Source of the DNA: Pseudomonas saliphila | GTDB taxonomy: Bacteria > Pseudomonadota > Gammaproteobacteria > Pseudomonadales > Pseudomonadaceae | Direction: 5' to 3' | NCBI RefSeq assembly: GCF_008638345.1 | Contig: NZ_VTVA01000004.1 | Coordinates: 62,001 to 126,000 of the forward strand | DNA: 64,000 nt | Shown: positions 26,460 to 35,584 of the stretch, in pieces | How the letters are laid out: each line of letters opens with the position of its first letter | How positions within the stretch are numbered: the first letter of the stretch is position 1 | Made by a program: the position numbers and the translations under genes | Notes under the pieces: generated by a model | Database searches by the model: none | Told to the model about the DNA's origin: nothing | Seen by the model: the letters and a program-made list of their open reading frames with translations, nothing else

Positions 26460-28366
26460 TGTCCCATGTCTCAGAAATGATTTCCAACGATATCGATCAG
26501 TACCTTCAAATGCATGAGCACAAAAGCCTGCTGCGTTTTATTACATGCGGCAGCGTGGATGACGGCAAGAGCACCCTGATCGGGCGCCTGCTGTTCGAGT
26601 CCAAGATGCTGTTCGAGGATCAGCTGGCCGCCATTGAGGTTGATTCGCGTAAATACGGCACCCAGGGCGAAGCCATGGACTTTGCCTTGCTGGTCGACGG
26701 CCTGGCCGCCGAGCGCGAACAGGGCATCACCATTGATGTAGCTTACCGGTTTTTCTCCACCGACAAACGCAAGTTCATCGTCGCGGATACCCCCGGCCAC
26801 GAACAATACACCCGCAACATGGTGACCGGAGCATCCACCGCCGATGCCGCCGTTATGCTGGTGGATGCGCGCAAAGGCCTGCTAACCCAGACACGCCGTC
26901 ACAGCTATCTGGTTTCACTGTTGGGCATTCGTCATGTTGTGGTGGCGATCAATAAGATGGACCTGGTGGATTATTCCGAAGAAGTCTTCCAGAACATCGT
27001 CAATGATTACCGGCAACTGGCCGAGCACCTCGGCTTGAGCAGTGTGACCTACATTCCGATGTCGGCCTTCAAGGGCGACAATATTACCGAGCCAAGCGCC
27101 AATATGCCCTGGTATCAGGGCCAGCCCCTGATGCACTTCCTGGAGCACGCCGTGGTCGATGCCGATGCGGGCGTCGACACCCCGTTTCGCCTCGCTGTGC
27201 AATGGGTCAACCGGCCGAATCTGGATTTCCGTGGCTTCACCGGCAGTATCGCCAGTGGCCGCATCCGCCCGGGTGACCGTGTCCGCGTGCAGCCTTCGGG
27301 CCAGGAAAGTACCGTGGCCCGCATTGTCACCATGGACGGCGACCTGCCTGAAGCCGTGGCCGGTCAATCCATCACGCTGACGTTAACGGATGAGATCGAC
27401 ATTTCGCGGGGCGATGTCATTTCCAAAGCTCTCGCACCCGCTGAAATCGCTGACCAGTTTGAATGCACCCTTACCTGGATGCACGAGGCACCGCTGCTGC
27501 CAGGCCGGCCTTACCTACTCAAAATCGGCAGTCGCACCGTCACCGCAACGATCACCGAAATCAAATATCAGGTGAACGTCAACACGCTGGAGCACTTGCC
27601 AACCAAGACTCTGGAACTGAATGCCATTGGTGTCTGCAACCTGAGTATTGACCGTCCGATTGCCTTCGACCCTTACCGTGAAAACCACGACACCGGCGGC
27701 TTCATCCTGATCGATCGGCTCAGCAACAATACTGTAGGTGCGGGCCTGCTGCATTTCGCCCTGCGTCGTTCGCAGAATATTCATATGCAAGCAGTGGACA
27801 TCAACAAGGCCGCCCGTTCGCGCCTGAATGGTCAGAAGAGCTGCGTACTCTGGTTCACCGGCCTGTCTGGCGCCGGCAAATCAACCATCGCCAACGAGCT
27901 GGAGAAACAGCTGTTCGCACTCGGTCATCACACCTACCTGCTCGATGGCGACAACGTGCGCCATGGTCTGAACCGGGATCTGGGTTTCACCGATGTCGAC
28001 CGCGTGGAAAACATTCGCCGTATCGCCGAAGTATCCAGGCTGATGGTGGATGCCGGCCTGATTGTCATCAGCGCCTTCATCTCACCCTTCCGCGCCGAGC
28101 GGGATATGGCGCGCTCGCTGGTGGGTGACGGTGAGTTCATTGAGATCCATGTTGATACGCCATTGGCAATCGCCGAGGAACGCGACGTCAAGGGGCTCTA
28201 TCGCAAGGCGCGTGACGGTCAGCTGAAAAATTTCACCGGCATCGACTCGCCCTATGAGCAGCCCGAATCGCCAGAGCTGCGCATCGACACGACCGAGACC
28301 AATGTCGATAGGGCCGTGCAGCAAATCATGGCGTGCCTGCGTGAACGCGGCATTCTGCCACTGTGA
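26459..28366 (+). CDS. cysNC: Bifunctional sulfate adenylyltransferase GTPase / APS kinase
   Basis: A 635-residue fusion. The N-terminal CysN GTPase has GSVDDGKST at 31-39, [12 protein letters not shown] and NKMD. The C-terminal CysC kinase has GLSGAGKS at 468-475, followed by [16 protein letters not shown]. The product is PAPS. Fused CysNC is often found where PAPS is needed for sulfotransferases rather than only for assimilation. It is followed by a 9-bp-stem hairpin (28374-28397) and cysQ. Confidence 0.94.
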   Translation: MSHVSEMISNDIDQYLQMHEHKSLLRFITCGSVDDGKSTLIGRLLFESKMLFEDQLAAIEVDSRKYGTQGEAMDFALLVDGLAAEREQGITIDVAYRFFSTDKRKFIVADTPGHEQYTRNMVTGASTADAAVMLVDARKGLLTQTRRHSYLVSLLGIRHVVVAINKMDLVDYSEEVFQNIVNDYRQLAEHLGLSSVTYIPMSAFKGDNITEPSANMPWYQGQPLMHFLEHAVVDADAGVDTPFRLAVQWVNRPNLDFRGFTGSIASGRIRPGDRVRVQPSGQESTVARIVTMDGDLPEAVAGQSITLTLTDEIDISRGDVISKALAPAEIADQFECTLTWMHEAPLLPGRPYLLKIGSRTVTATITEIKYQVNVNTLEHLPTKTLELNAIGVCNLSIDRPIAFDPYRENHDTGGFILIDRLSNNTVGAGLLHFALRRSQNIHMQAVDINKAARSRLNGQKSCVLWFTGLSGAGKSTIANELEKQLFALGHHTYLLDGDNVRHGLNRDLGFTDVDRVENIRRIAEVSRLMVDAGLIVISAFISPFRAERDMARSLVGDGEFIEIHVDTPLAIAEERDVKGLYRKARDGQLKNFTGIDSPYEQPESPELRIDTTETNVDRAVQQIMACLRERGILPL

Positions 28367-28373
28367 TGACTCC

Positions 28374-28397
28374 CGCGCAGCCGGCGTCGGCTGCGCG
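28374..28397 (+). other. Intercistronic hairpin between cysNC and cysQ
   Basis: CGCGCAGCC (28374-28382) pairs with GGCTGCGCG (28389-28397) across a six-base loop. No T-run follows, so it is more likely an RNA-stability element or weak attenuator than a terminator. Confidence 0.55.
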
Positions 28398-28417
28398 GCC
28401 ATTTGAAGGAAAGCAAT

Positions 28418-29212
28418 ATGGACACCACCACCCTCAATGGTTTACTCGAGGCGTTGATCCCTATCGTCCGCACCGCTGGTCAGGGCATCATGGACATCTA
28501 CGCCGGTGATATCGCCGTGCGTACCAAGTCGGACTCATCGCCCGTAACTGTGGCAGATGAATACGCTGAATCACTGATCCTGCCTGGCCTGCAGGCGCTG
28601 GATCCATGGATCCCCATCGTTTCTGAAGAGCAGGCAGAAGTGGGCCTGCTCCCGGAAACCGGACAGCGCTTTTGGCTGGTCGACCCGCTGGACGGAACCA
28701 AGGAATTCATCAACCGCAACGGTGAATTCACCGTCAACGTCGCTTTGATCGATGCAGGCGAACCGGTGCTGGGCGTGGTCCTGGCCCCTGCCCTGGGTCG
28801 GCTGTTCGCTGGCGTGCGTGGCCACGGAGCCTTCATCGAGGAGAACGGCACGCGGCGCCCGATCAGCTGCCGCGTCGCTCCCGAGGCCGGCTTGACGGTC
28901 GTTGCCAGCCGCTCCCACGGCGATGCCCACGCGCTGGAGCAATTCCTGGCTGGACGCAAGGTAGCCGCCCAAACCAATGCTGGATCCTCACTGAAGTTAT
29001 GCCTGGTTGCGGCGGGGGAAGCCGACGTCTATCCGCGCCTTGGGCGCACGATGGAATGGGACATCGCAGCCGGTGATGCTGTGCTGCGCGCGGCTGGAGG
29101 TCGCCTGCTGACCCTTGATTCGCAGCCCATGCAGTACGGCAAGACAGACTTTGCCAATCCACATTTTGCAGCCTGGGGGCTCGCGCCTGACGCATCTAGG
29201 CCGTCTGGATGA
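28418..29212 (+). CDS. cysQ: 3'(2'),5'-bisphosphate nucleotidase CysQ
   Basis: A 264-residue inositol-monophosphatase-fold enzyme with metal site DPLDGTKEF at residues 89-97 and WDIAAGDAVLRAAGG near the end. It removes the 3' phosphate of PAP, the by-product left when a sulfotransferase uses PAPS. The frame can open from TTG 28403, but ATG 28418 has AAGGAAA at good spacing. Its place between cysNC and a sulfotransferase completes a PAPS make-use-recycle set. Confidence 0.92.
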   Translation: MDTTTLNGLLEALIPIVRTAGQGIMDIYAGDIAVRTKSDSSPVTVADEYAESLILPGLQALDPWIPIVSEEQAEVGLLPETGQRFWLVDPLDGTKEFINRNGEFTVNVALIDAGEPVLGVVLAPALGRLFAGVRGHGAFIEENGTRRPISCRVAPEAGLTVVASRSHGDAHALEQFLAGRKVAAQTNAGSSLKLCLVAAGEADVYPRLGRTMEWDIAAGDAVLRAAGGRLLTLDSQPMQYGKTDFANPHFAAWGLAPDASRPSG

Positions 29213-29277
29213 TTCGCCACGGCCCTGAACAGGATGCACTGCCAATTTGACCTTCCACAAGCAATAACAAGGCGGGG

Positions 29278-29952
29278 ATGATCATGACGTCACGTTCGAC
29301 CAGTTTGCGCCGGCAGCCAAGCCAATCCCGTGCGGAGGTGACGCTGCGGGCAATTCGCGAAGCTTGCCTGAAAATCCTTGAAGAAGAGGGTCTCAAGCGT
29401 CTGACGACCAACCGCATCGCCGAGGTGGCTGGGGTCAGCATCGGCAGCCTGTATCAGTACTACGCCGACAAACACGCGATAGCAGCCGATATCTGCAATG
29501 AGCTGCTGATGAGTGAACTCGGCGAGGTCAATCGCCTCGATCAACAAACGTTGTTGATGGTGCAGAACTCCCTGGAAGACACCATCGCCTTCTTCGTGCG
29601 CGAGTACATCGCACGCCACCAACGGTTGTATCGCAAACTCAAGGATTTTTACCTTGAGATGCACTGGCACTACAACTTCGAGCATTACGTACGCCGCCGG
29701 CACCCGCGCAAGCTGAGGACCGTGGACTGGCTGCCCTCTGCACTGGAGCAACACCGAGAGTCGATCAACGTGAGTGATCCTCTGCTTGCCGCGACCATGG
29801 TCGTCAATACGCTGGAAGGCACACTGCATGCGACCCTGGATCACAATCCGACATTAATCTTCGAGCCCGCATTCGAGCGCGAGATGGTAGCGCTGATCCT
29901 CAGCTACCTGAAGTTTGCCAACCGCATTAACTTTCCCTCACAACAATTATAA
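29278..29952 (+). CDS. TetR-family regulator
   Basis: A 224-residue repressor-type protein. The N-terminal helix-turn-helix is RLTTNRIAEVAGVSIGSLYQYYADK (residues about 40-64, shown here by its core GVSIGSLYQYY). The C-terminal ligand domain is unconserved. It is only 9 bp before the sulfotransferase gene and probably controls this part of the operon in response to a lipid-like ligand. Its arm QPSQSRAE and HTH resemble the second TetR at 34695-35375, suggesting duplicated regulators with related operators. Confidence 0.85.
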   Translation: MIMTSRSTSLRRQPSQSRAEVTLRAIREACLKILEEEGLKRLTTNRIAEVAGVSIGSLYQYYADKHAIAADICNELLMSELGEVNRLDQQTLLMVQNSLEDTIAFFVREYIARHQRLYRKLKDFYLEMHWHYNFEHYVRRRHPRKLRTVDWLPSALEQHRESINVSDPLLAATMVVNTLEGTLHATLDHNPTLIFEPAFEREMVALILSYLKFANRINFPSQQL

Positions 29953-29961
29953 GGATTGCCC

Positions 29962-31137
29962 ATGCTGTTTTACTTCGACTTCAAGACCTGGCTCGCCATG
30001 ATCAGGCTGGTTGCCAAGGAGCCCAAATCGCGCCATCGCACTGGCCTTTACAAACTGCTGCTGTGGCGCATTCCGGTGCGCGCAGTGTTCCACAGCATCT
30101 GTTTTTTCCTGGACGGCATCCTGTTTCCGAAATTGTGGTTGGTCAAAGTCAAGGAACCGGTTTTCATTATTGGTCATGCCCGCAGCGGCACCACCTTGGC
30201 CCATCGTTTAATGGGTGCAGATGAACGCTTTTCCACCTTCAAATACTACGAGTTGATACTGCCCTCGCTGTTGCAGAAAAAAGTCGTACGACTGATTGCC
30301 AAACTTGATTCAAGTATCCTGGGCCGACGCCTGGAGCGCCGTTTGCAGGCCTGGGAAAAACGTAAATTCGGCCCGACCCAACATATCCACAAGATGGGCC
30401 TGACGATTCCCGAAGAAGACGACCTGATCTATTTCAACTCCTGCGCGTCGGGCTTCTGGGCCACCAAGTTGCCCTATATGGATTCCCTGGATTTCTTCCA
30501 TATTGACCAGCGTCCAGCCGCAAGTCGGCGCCGGCTGATGGACTTCTACCGCAGTTGTGTACGCCGTCAGCTGTACCTGAATGGCGACAACCGGGTTCAT
30601 CTGAGCAAGAACCCAACCTATTGCGGCCGTGTGGAATCTCTGCTGGAAGCCTTTCCCGACGCCCGCATAGTGCTGTTGTATCGCAACCCCTACGAGACCA
30701 TTCCCAGTCTGCTGAAGCTATTGCATGTCAGCTGGAAACTCCAAGGCAACCAGTCTGCAGAAAGCATCCAGAAATCCACCCGTGCAATGATCAACCTGTC
30801 ATACGAGAGCTACCTCCAACCCCTTGAAGTACTCCGCCGGCACCCGGAAACCCCCTGCGCGATTATTGACTATCGCACCCTGACCACCGCGCCCAAGGCA
30901 GCCATGGAGCAGGCCTACGTCGATCTGGGCCTACCGCTTTCTGACGACTTCATGCGGTTTCTTACGACCGAGCAGAACAAGACCCGCAAGCATGAGACCA
31001 CCCATACCTACAGCCTGGCCGAATTTGGCCTGGCCGACAGCGAGATCCATGACCGCCTCGCCCCGCTGTTCGAACGGTTCAACTGGGACGCACAGCAGCC
31101 CTCCCCACAACAAGAAAAGGAGCTAAACCATGTCTGA
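29962..31137 (+). CDS. PAPS-dependent sulfotransferase
   Basis: A 391-residue sulfotransferase of the bacterial Sulfotransfer_3 type. The 5'-phosphosulfate loop is FIIGHARSGTTLAHRLM (residues 68-84), and the 3'-phosphate segment is RIVLLYRNPYETIPSLLKLL (around 235-254). It transfers sulfate from PAPS to a hydroxyl or amine acceptor. Located right after PAPS genes and cysQ and inside a steroid island, the acceptor could be a sterol, bile alcohol or lipid (inference). ATG 29962 follows AAGGAT; it overlaps the DUF1214 gene by 8 bp. Confidence 0.87.
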   Translation: MLFYFDFKTWLAMIRLVAKEPKSRHRTGLYKLLLWRIPVRAVFHSICFFLDGILFPKLWLVKVKEPVFIIGHARSGTTLAHRLMGADERFSTFKYYELILPSLLQKKVVRLIAKLDSSILGRRLERRLQAWEKRKFGPTQHIHKMGLTIPEEDDLIYFNSCASGFWATKLPYMDSLDFFHIDQRPAASRRRLMDFYRSCVRRQLYLNGDNRVHLSKNPTYCGRVESLLEAFPDARIVLLYRNPYETIPSLLKLLHVSWKLQGNQSAESIQKSTRAMINLSYESYLQPLEVLRRHPETPCAIIDYRTLTTAPKAAMEQAYVDLGLPLSDDFMRFLTTEQNKTRKHETTHTYSLAEFGLADSEIHDRLAPLFERFNWDAQQPSPQQEKELNHV

Positions 31138-32536
31138 GATCACCTATCAGGATCCGGCTACAGCTGCCGCCGCCGAAAGCCTACGCGAGGCCTGGAATGA
31201 GCTGTTGGTGCAAATAGGCGACGCGCGCAATGCAATTGACGACCCTCAACTCTGGGCACCGCCAGCGTCACCACGTACGCTGGCCGAAGGCTATCGCTAC
31301 GTGCTTGGCTATTTGTATGGGTCCATTGGCCGTGGTCTCGGGCCAACCGTGGAGAATCCCTATTTCATACGCGCCATCCAGCCGTTGAACCGCTCGACCA
31401 TCGATAATGCAGACGCCATATATCTGACTGCGCCTATAGATGGCAATCACAGCTATACCATCCGCGGCCGTGCGGGCGACACCAGTATCTGGCGTGGCGC
31501 GCAGCCTCTCGCCGGTGTGCGCAAGGCACCACATTATGTGATTTTTGAAACGCCCAGCGGGTTCGCCGGCGATACCGGCAGCATCAAGGAACTGAAGCGT
31601 GGCTCGCGGACCAACTGCGCCATGCTGGACTCAACCACACTGCACGTGAATGCCGATGGCAGCTTCGAGATTTTGCTGGCACCCGAGAAGCCCGCAGGCT
31701 ACCAGGGCAACTTCATGTACACCCGTACCACCCGCCAGCGTAAACAGGAGGACGGCAGCGTGCTCGAGCAGGAATATGTCGCCCAGCAGGTCATGCTGCG
31801 CGAATTGTTCTGCGACTGGGAAAAGGAAGATCTGCTGGACCTGTTCATCTACCGCAACGATCGGCTGGGCATGCCAATCCCGGCCTATAGCGCCGAGACA
31901 GCGGCGGAACAGATCCGCAAGGTCGGCACGCTCACCCGTAATCAGGTGCACTTCTGGAATGAATTCTATGCCGTGGTCTGCGAAGCCTATGGAGACATGA
32001 ATGGCGATGGCGAGCGCTTCATGCCACGCAATGATTTCAACAAGCCCAACGCCGCCTCGCTGGCGACCGCCGGTGGCATGGCCACTAACGTCTATTGCGG
32101 TGGCATGTTCGAACTGCTGCCTGATGAGGCACTGATCATTGAGCTGCACCAACCGGTCGAGCCGATCTACCTGGGCTTCCACCTGGGTAACCTGTGGGGC
32201 GAGTCGCTGGAGTTTGCCAGCCACCAGTCCAGCCTCAATGGCATACAGGGACATCGCGACGCCGATAACATCTACCGCTACGTCATTTCCCACAGCGATC
32301 CGGGCGTAGCCAACTGGGTCGATACCACCGGCCAGTTTGAAGGCTACATGGCGGTGCGCTGGGCTTACCCGGAGAAGCCCATGGACAACCTGCCCTGGGC
32401 CACTGCGAAGAAGGTAAAAGTGGGTGAGGTGCTGGAACACTTGCCTGCGAACACCCAACGCATAACCCCTGAAGAGCGGCGTCACCAGATCGCGATACGC
32501 CAGGAACATGTCCAACGCCGCTACCGGCACCACTAG
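31130..32536 (+). CDS. DUF1214-type protein of unknown function
   Basis: A 468-residue soluble protein with no signal peptide or membrane segment. The C-terminal half (YLGFHLGNLWGES, WVDTTGQFEGYMAVRW) looks like a DUF1214 domain; the N-terminal half begins with an acidic helical region. It overlaps the sulfotransferase by 8 bp (ribosome site AAGGAG inside that gene), so the two are made together. Proteins of this type often sit beside sulfotransferases or lipid-degradation genes, but no reaction is established that I can name. It could be a substrate-binding or hydrolase partner. Confidence 0.6.
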   Translation: MSEITYQDPATAAAAESLREAWNELLVQIGDARNAIDDPQLWAPPASPRTLAEGYRYVLGYLYGSIGRGLGPTVENPYFIRAIQPLNRSTIDNADAIYLTAPIDGNHSYTIRGRAGDTSIWRGAQPLAGVRKAPHYVIFETPSGFAGDTGSIKELKRGSRTNCAMLDSTTLHVNADGSFEILLAPEKPAGYQGNFMYTRTTRQRKQEDGSVLEQEYVAQQVMLRELFCDWEKEDLLDLFIYRNDRLGMPIPAYSAETAAEQIRKVGTLTRNQVHFWNEFYAVVCEAYGDMNGDGERFMPRNDFNKPNAASLATAGGMATNVYCGGMFELLPDEALIIELHQPVEPIYLGFHLGNLWGESLEFASHQSSLNGIQGHRDADNIYRYVISHSDPGVANWVDTTGQFEGYMAVRWAYPEKPMDNLPWATAKKVKVGEVLEHLPANTQRITPEERRHQIAIRQEHVQRRYRHH

Positions 32537-32544
32537 GAACCTAC

Positions 32545-33411
32545 ATGCCCAATATTTTGAGTGATAAGGTCGCCATTATTACCGGCGCTAGCCGAGGCAT
32601 CGGCGCGGCCATAGCCGAGCGCTTCGCCGCCGAAGGTGCCCGCGTAGTGATTACCGCACGGACCAGTGAACCCGGCGGCAGGCTTCCCGGTTCCCTGCAA
32701 GAGGTCGCCGAGCGCATTCGTGCGCGGGGCGGCCAGTGCCTGAGCATCATCGGTGATCTGGCCAAGGAAGAAGATCGCGAACGCATCATGGCGCAAACGC
32801 TGGAGCACTGGGGCGGCGTCGATATCCTGGTGAACAACGCTGCCTTCGCTCGCTTCAGCCCCACGCGTGAACAGCAAGCCAAGCATGTTCAGCTGTCACT
32901 GGGGATCAATTTCATTGCCCCGCTGCACCTGAGCCAGCTGGTTATTCCATCCATGGTCGAACGCGGCGGTGGCTGGATTCTGAACCTGTCCAGCGACACG
33001 TCGCGCAAGCCCCGGCATGGCCCCTATCCCGCCGATGATCGGACATACCGTTTTCACAACACCGCCTCCCCCAGTTTGTACGGCTCGACCAAGGCGGCAC
33101 TAGAACGATTGACCGCGGGCTGGGCGATGGAGCTGGCTAGCCAATCGATTGCCATCAACAGTCTGGCGCCAGTAGAGGCCGTTGCCAGCGAAGGCGCGCT
33201 CGACAGCGGCAGCATTGACGACCAGGCGTTCTTCGAACCCGTGGAAGCCGTTGTGGAAGCGGCTCTGGCCCTCTGTTCAGGCCCGCAGCAATGTCTGACC
33301 GGCCGCAATTCCTATAGTTTGAACCTGCTGGAAGAACTGGGCTTGCGCGTGCGCTCGCTGGACGGTCTGACCGAGCTCGACAACATTCCCGCCGCGCCCT
33401 TCAAAGGCTGA
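32545..33411 (+). CDS. SDR oxidoreductase
   Basis: A 288-residue classical SDR: TGASRGIGAAIAERF, NNAAF, Ser in NLSSDTSR, and YGSTK with its catalytic Tyr-Lys. An insert after the Ser (RKPRHGPYPADDRTYRF) and a longer C-terminus set it apart from FabG. It probably oxidises or reduces a hydroxyl/keto group on the same substrate as the sulfotransferase. It lies 8 bp after the DUF1214 gene and 15 bp before the F420-type oxidoreductase. Confidence 0.8.
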   Translation: MPNILSDKVAIITGASRGIGAAIAERFAAEGARVVITARTSEPGGRLPGSLQEVAERIRARGGQCLSIIGDLAKEEDRERIMAQTLEHWGGVDILVNNAAFARFSPTREQQAKHVQLSLGINFIAPLHLSQLVIPSMVERGGGWILNLSSDTSRKPRHGPYPADDRTYRFHNTASPSLYGSTKAALERLTAGWAMELASQSIAINSLAPVEAVASEGALDSGSIDDQAFFEPVEAVVEAALALCSGPQQCLTGRNSYSLNLLEELGLRVRSLDGLTELDNIPAAPFKG

Positions 33412-33426
33412 TACCGGAGTAACCTT

Positions 33427-34470
33427 ATGCTGGAAATTTTTGCTTCCACCCCTGAAAACTTAGGGCTACGCGACATCGGCGCCTTCGCGCGCCGGGTCGA
33501 AACCATGGGCTATGACGGCCTGTTCGTGTCCGACGCGATTCATGATGGTTTACTGCTGGCAGGTCAGGCGCTGGCTTCGACTACGAGACTGAAGGTCGGC
33601 ACCTCGGTACTGGTGGCCTTCCCGCGCAGCCCGATGAACGTGGCGCTGGCTTGCTGGGATCTTCAAGGCATGTCCGGTGGGCGTTTTGAGCTGGGGCTCG
33701 GGACCCAGATCAAGCAGAACATCGAAGAGCGCTATTCTGCCCGCTGGCTACCGCCAGCGGCGGGGATGCGCGAATACCTGGGCGCATTGCAGGCGATCTT
33801 TCACAGCTTCCGTACCGGCGAGCGACTGAACTTTGTCGGCGAGCATTATCAGTTCACCCGCCTGCAACCCTTCTTCAACCCCGGCCCGATCGAGGCCCCG
33901 GACGTGCCGCTAATGCTGGGTGCCGTGGGCCCCATGATGCTCAAGCTGGTGGGCTCTACCGCTGATGGCATCCATACACACCCGACGAATACCTCGGTAC
34001 GCTACCTCCAGGAAGTCATTCATCCGCAGATCGCCAATGGACTGGCCGAGCGTGATCCGGCGCGCAAGCGCCCGCTCATCAGCGCGAGCCAGTTTGTCGC
34101 CACCGGCCCGGACGCAGCTACGGTCGCCAAGGAGCGAGAACGCTTCCGTGACATGCTCGCCTTTCTGTTTTCGACGCCCGCCTATCGCGCCAGCCTGGAG
34201 CTGTTTGGCTGGGGCGAGGTAGGTGACGCTCTGCAACAACTGACCCGCAACAAACAATGGGCGGATATGCCTGGCATCTTCACCGACGAAATCCTGGACA
34301 CCTTCCTGGTCAGCGCAGAGTACGGCTCCTTACCGCAGGCAATGGTCTCGCGCTTCAACGGCCTGGTCGACAGGGTGACCCTGACGGTACCAAATGATCC
34401 AGCGAATGATCAGGAGTGCGCCCAGGCGATTAACGCCATTCGTGATGAGGCCCGACGAGGCGACAGCTAA
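33427..34470 (+). CDS. F420-dependent luciferase-like oxidoreductase
   Basis: A 347-residue LLM-class TIM barrel: VETMGYDGLFVSDAIHDG near the start, LKVGTSVLVAFPRSPM, the SGGRFELGLGTQIKQNIEERY segment and DVPLMLGAVGPMMLKL. The pattern is that of the F420-dependent branch (MSMEG_2256-like families, from memory) rather than FMN luciferases. As the last gene of an operon that makes F420 and its reductase, it is the most likely user of F420H2 here. Substrate unknown; a steroid enone or hydroxyl is plausible. ATG follows GGAGTAAC. Confidence 0.8.
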   Translation: MLEIFASTPENLGLRDIGAFARRVETMGYDGLFVSDAIHDGLLLAGQALASTTRLKVGTSVLVAFPRSPMNVALACWDLQGMSGGRFELGLGTQIKQNIEERYSARWLPPAAGMREYLGALQAIFHSFRTGERLNFVGEHYQFTRLQPFFNPGPIEAPDVPLMLGAVGPMMLKLVGSTADGIHTHPTNTSVRYLQEVIHPQIANGLAERDPARKRPLISASQFVATGPDAATVAKERERFRDMLAFLFSTPAYRASLELFGWGEVGDALQQLTRNKQWADMPGIFTDEILDTFLVSAEYGSLPQAMVSRFNGLVDRVTLTVPNDPANDQECAQAINAIRDEARRGDS

Positions 34471-34524
34471 AACGGAGGAAAGCTGCGCACTGGGCTCCAG
34501 GCGCAGCGCCCCAGCGCAGGGAAT

Positions 34525-34567
34525 CGGCTGGCTGGAGCCCGAGCCGAAACTCTCAACCAGCCAGCCG
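34525..34567. terminator. Hairpin between convergent genes
   Basis: CGGCTGGCTGG (34525-34535) pairs perfectly with CCAGCCAGCCG (34557-34567), loop 21 bases. It lies between the convergent LLM oxidoreductase and TetR genes in a 224-bp gap with no reading frame of note. With no T-run on either side, termination is only likely, not certain. Confidence 0.45.
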
Positions 34568-34694
34568 TCATCATCAGCTGGCAATCAGCCGAAAAGCAGC
34601 GAGACCCTGGCGGACTGATGGGTATGAAGCAGCTCCGAAACGAGCTTGTTCCCGGGGTCCGAAGGGTGATCGGCCCTCGGGCTCTGGTCGCCAG

Positions 34695-35375
34695 TCAATC
34701 GAATGTTTGAGGGCGCAGGCAACCGACCGCCATGGCCACCAGGCTATCGAGTAAAGCTGGGGATTCGAGCTGCGCCGGAATGTCTTCCAGTACCGAGCGG
34801 ATGACGCTGCGCAACCCCTGCCCAAGCAAATAGGCCGCTAACGCGGGGTGCTCGGTGGTGATCTCATGCTCGTACATGTGCAAGAGCGGCAGCCAGGTCG
34901 CTTCGATGAACTCGCCTGCCGTGTGGTATGGGCCGCGCCACATTCCCAGATGAAGGGCGGAGTGGTAGCGCAAGTGAAAGGCCTTGTTCAACTTGAACAG
35001 GCGCGTTTCGACCCGAATGATGTTGGCCAGAATATCTCGCAGTGCCGCTTTCAATGGCACACCAACCAGCCTTTCGCGCATCCTCAACAGGTTCTCCGAC
35101 TCCTCATCGAGAACACGCTCATACAGCAAGGCAACGATCGCGTCCTTGTTGGGGAAGTATTGATAGATCGAGCCGACTGCCACCCCAGATACCTCGGCGA
35201 TGCGGGCGACGGTCAGTGCGTCCTCTCCCGCCTCATCCAGAATCCGAAGGCACGCCTGTTCTACGGCGTCGACCAGTGCGCGAGAGCGGGACTGACTTGG
35301 ACGTTTGCGTAGCGCAGGAAGCTGCTCAGATGCTGGCCAAGAGCCGATTGTGGTTTCACTGTTCTTCTTGTTCAT
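34695..35375 (-). CDS. TetR-family regulator, divergent from the TauD operon
   Basis: A 226-residue regulator with an N-terminal HTH (LTVARIAEVSGVAVGSIYQYFPNK) and an all-helical ligand domain. It is transcribed away from the TauD-aldolase-dehydrogenase operon across a 209-bp gap that carries two GATCAGACA direct repeats, the usual layout for a self-regulating TetR repressor. Its N-terminal arm (RKRPSQSRSRA) and HTH resemble those of the TetR at 29278-29952. Confidence 0.85.
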   Translation of the reverse strand: MNKKNSETTIGSWPASEQLPALRKRPSQSRSRALVDAVEQACLRILDEAGEDALTVARIAEVSGVAVGSIYQYFPNKDAIVALLYERVLDEESENLLRMRERLVGVPLKAALRDILANIIRVETRLFKLNKAFHLRYHSALHLGMWRGPYHTAGEFIEATWLPLLHMYEHEITTEHPALAAYLLGQGLRSVIRSVLEDIPAQLESPALLDSLVAMAVGCLRPQTFD

Positions 35376-35511
35376 GGTAACCCGAGGACCGCTCTCAATA
35401 GCGTACCAATATTATATGATTATCAATTAAATCAGATGGTTGTTGACGATAAAAGCGACTTTAAAATGCGAATATATAAGCATCGGTGACGCCAGTATGA
35501 TCATTTCTGTC

Positions 35512-35535
35512 GATCAGACAACCTCTGATCAGACA
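35512..35535. promoter_or_regulatory. Direct repeats GATCAGACA, probable TetR operator
   Basis: GATCAGACA occurs at 35512-35520 and 35527-35535, a 15-bp period. The second is embedded in the palindrome TCTGATCAGA (35524-35533). The core is the same as that of the palindromic operators at 39842 and 63617. The site lies 50-73 bp before the TauD-like start and in the divergent promoter of the TetR gene. Confidence 0.55.
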
Positions 35536-35539
35536 GTGA

Positions 35540-35558
35540 ATCCGCCATTGAGGCGGAT
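35540..35558 (+). other. Hairpin in the TauD leader
   Basis: ATCCGCC (35540-35546) pairs with GGCGGAT (35552-35558) over a five-base loop, just 26 bp before the TauD-like start. It could form in the mRNA leader; its role is unknown. Confidence 0.35.
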
Positions 35559-35584
35559 GTCCCACCCCTACTGGGAGATCACCC

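Noticed and set aside
25560-29212. cysD-cysNC-cysQ as ordinary sulfate assimilation
   Set aside because: Not fully excluded, but no cysH, cysI, cysJ or transport genes are nearby, and a sulfotransferase follows directly, so conjugation is the better reading.
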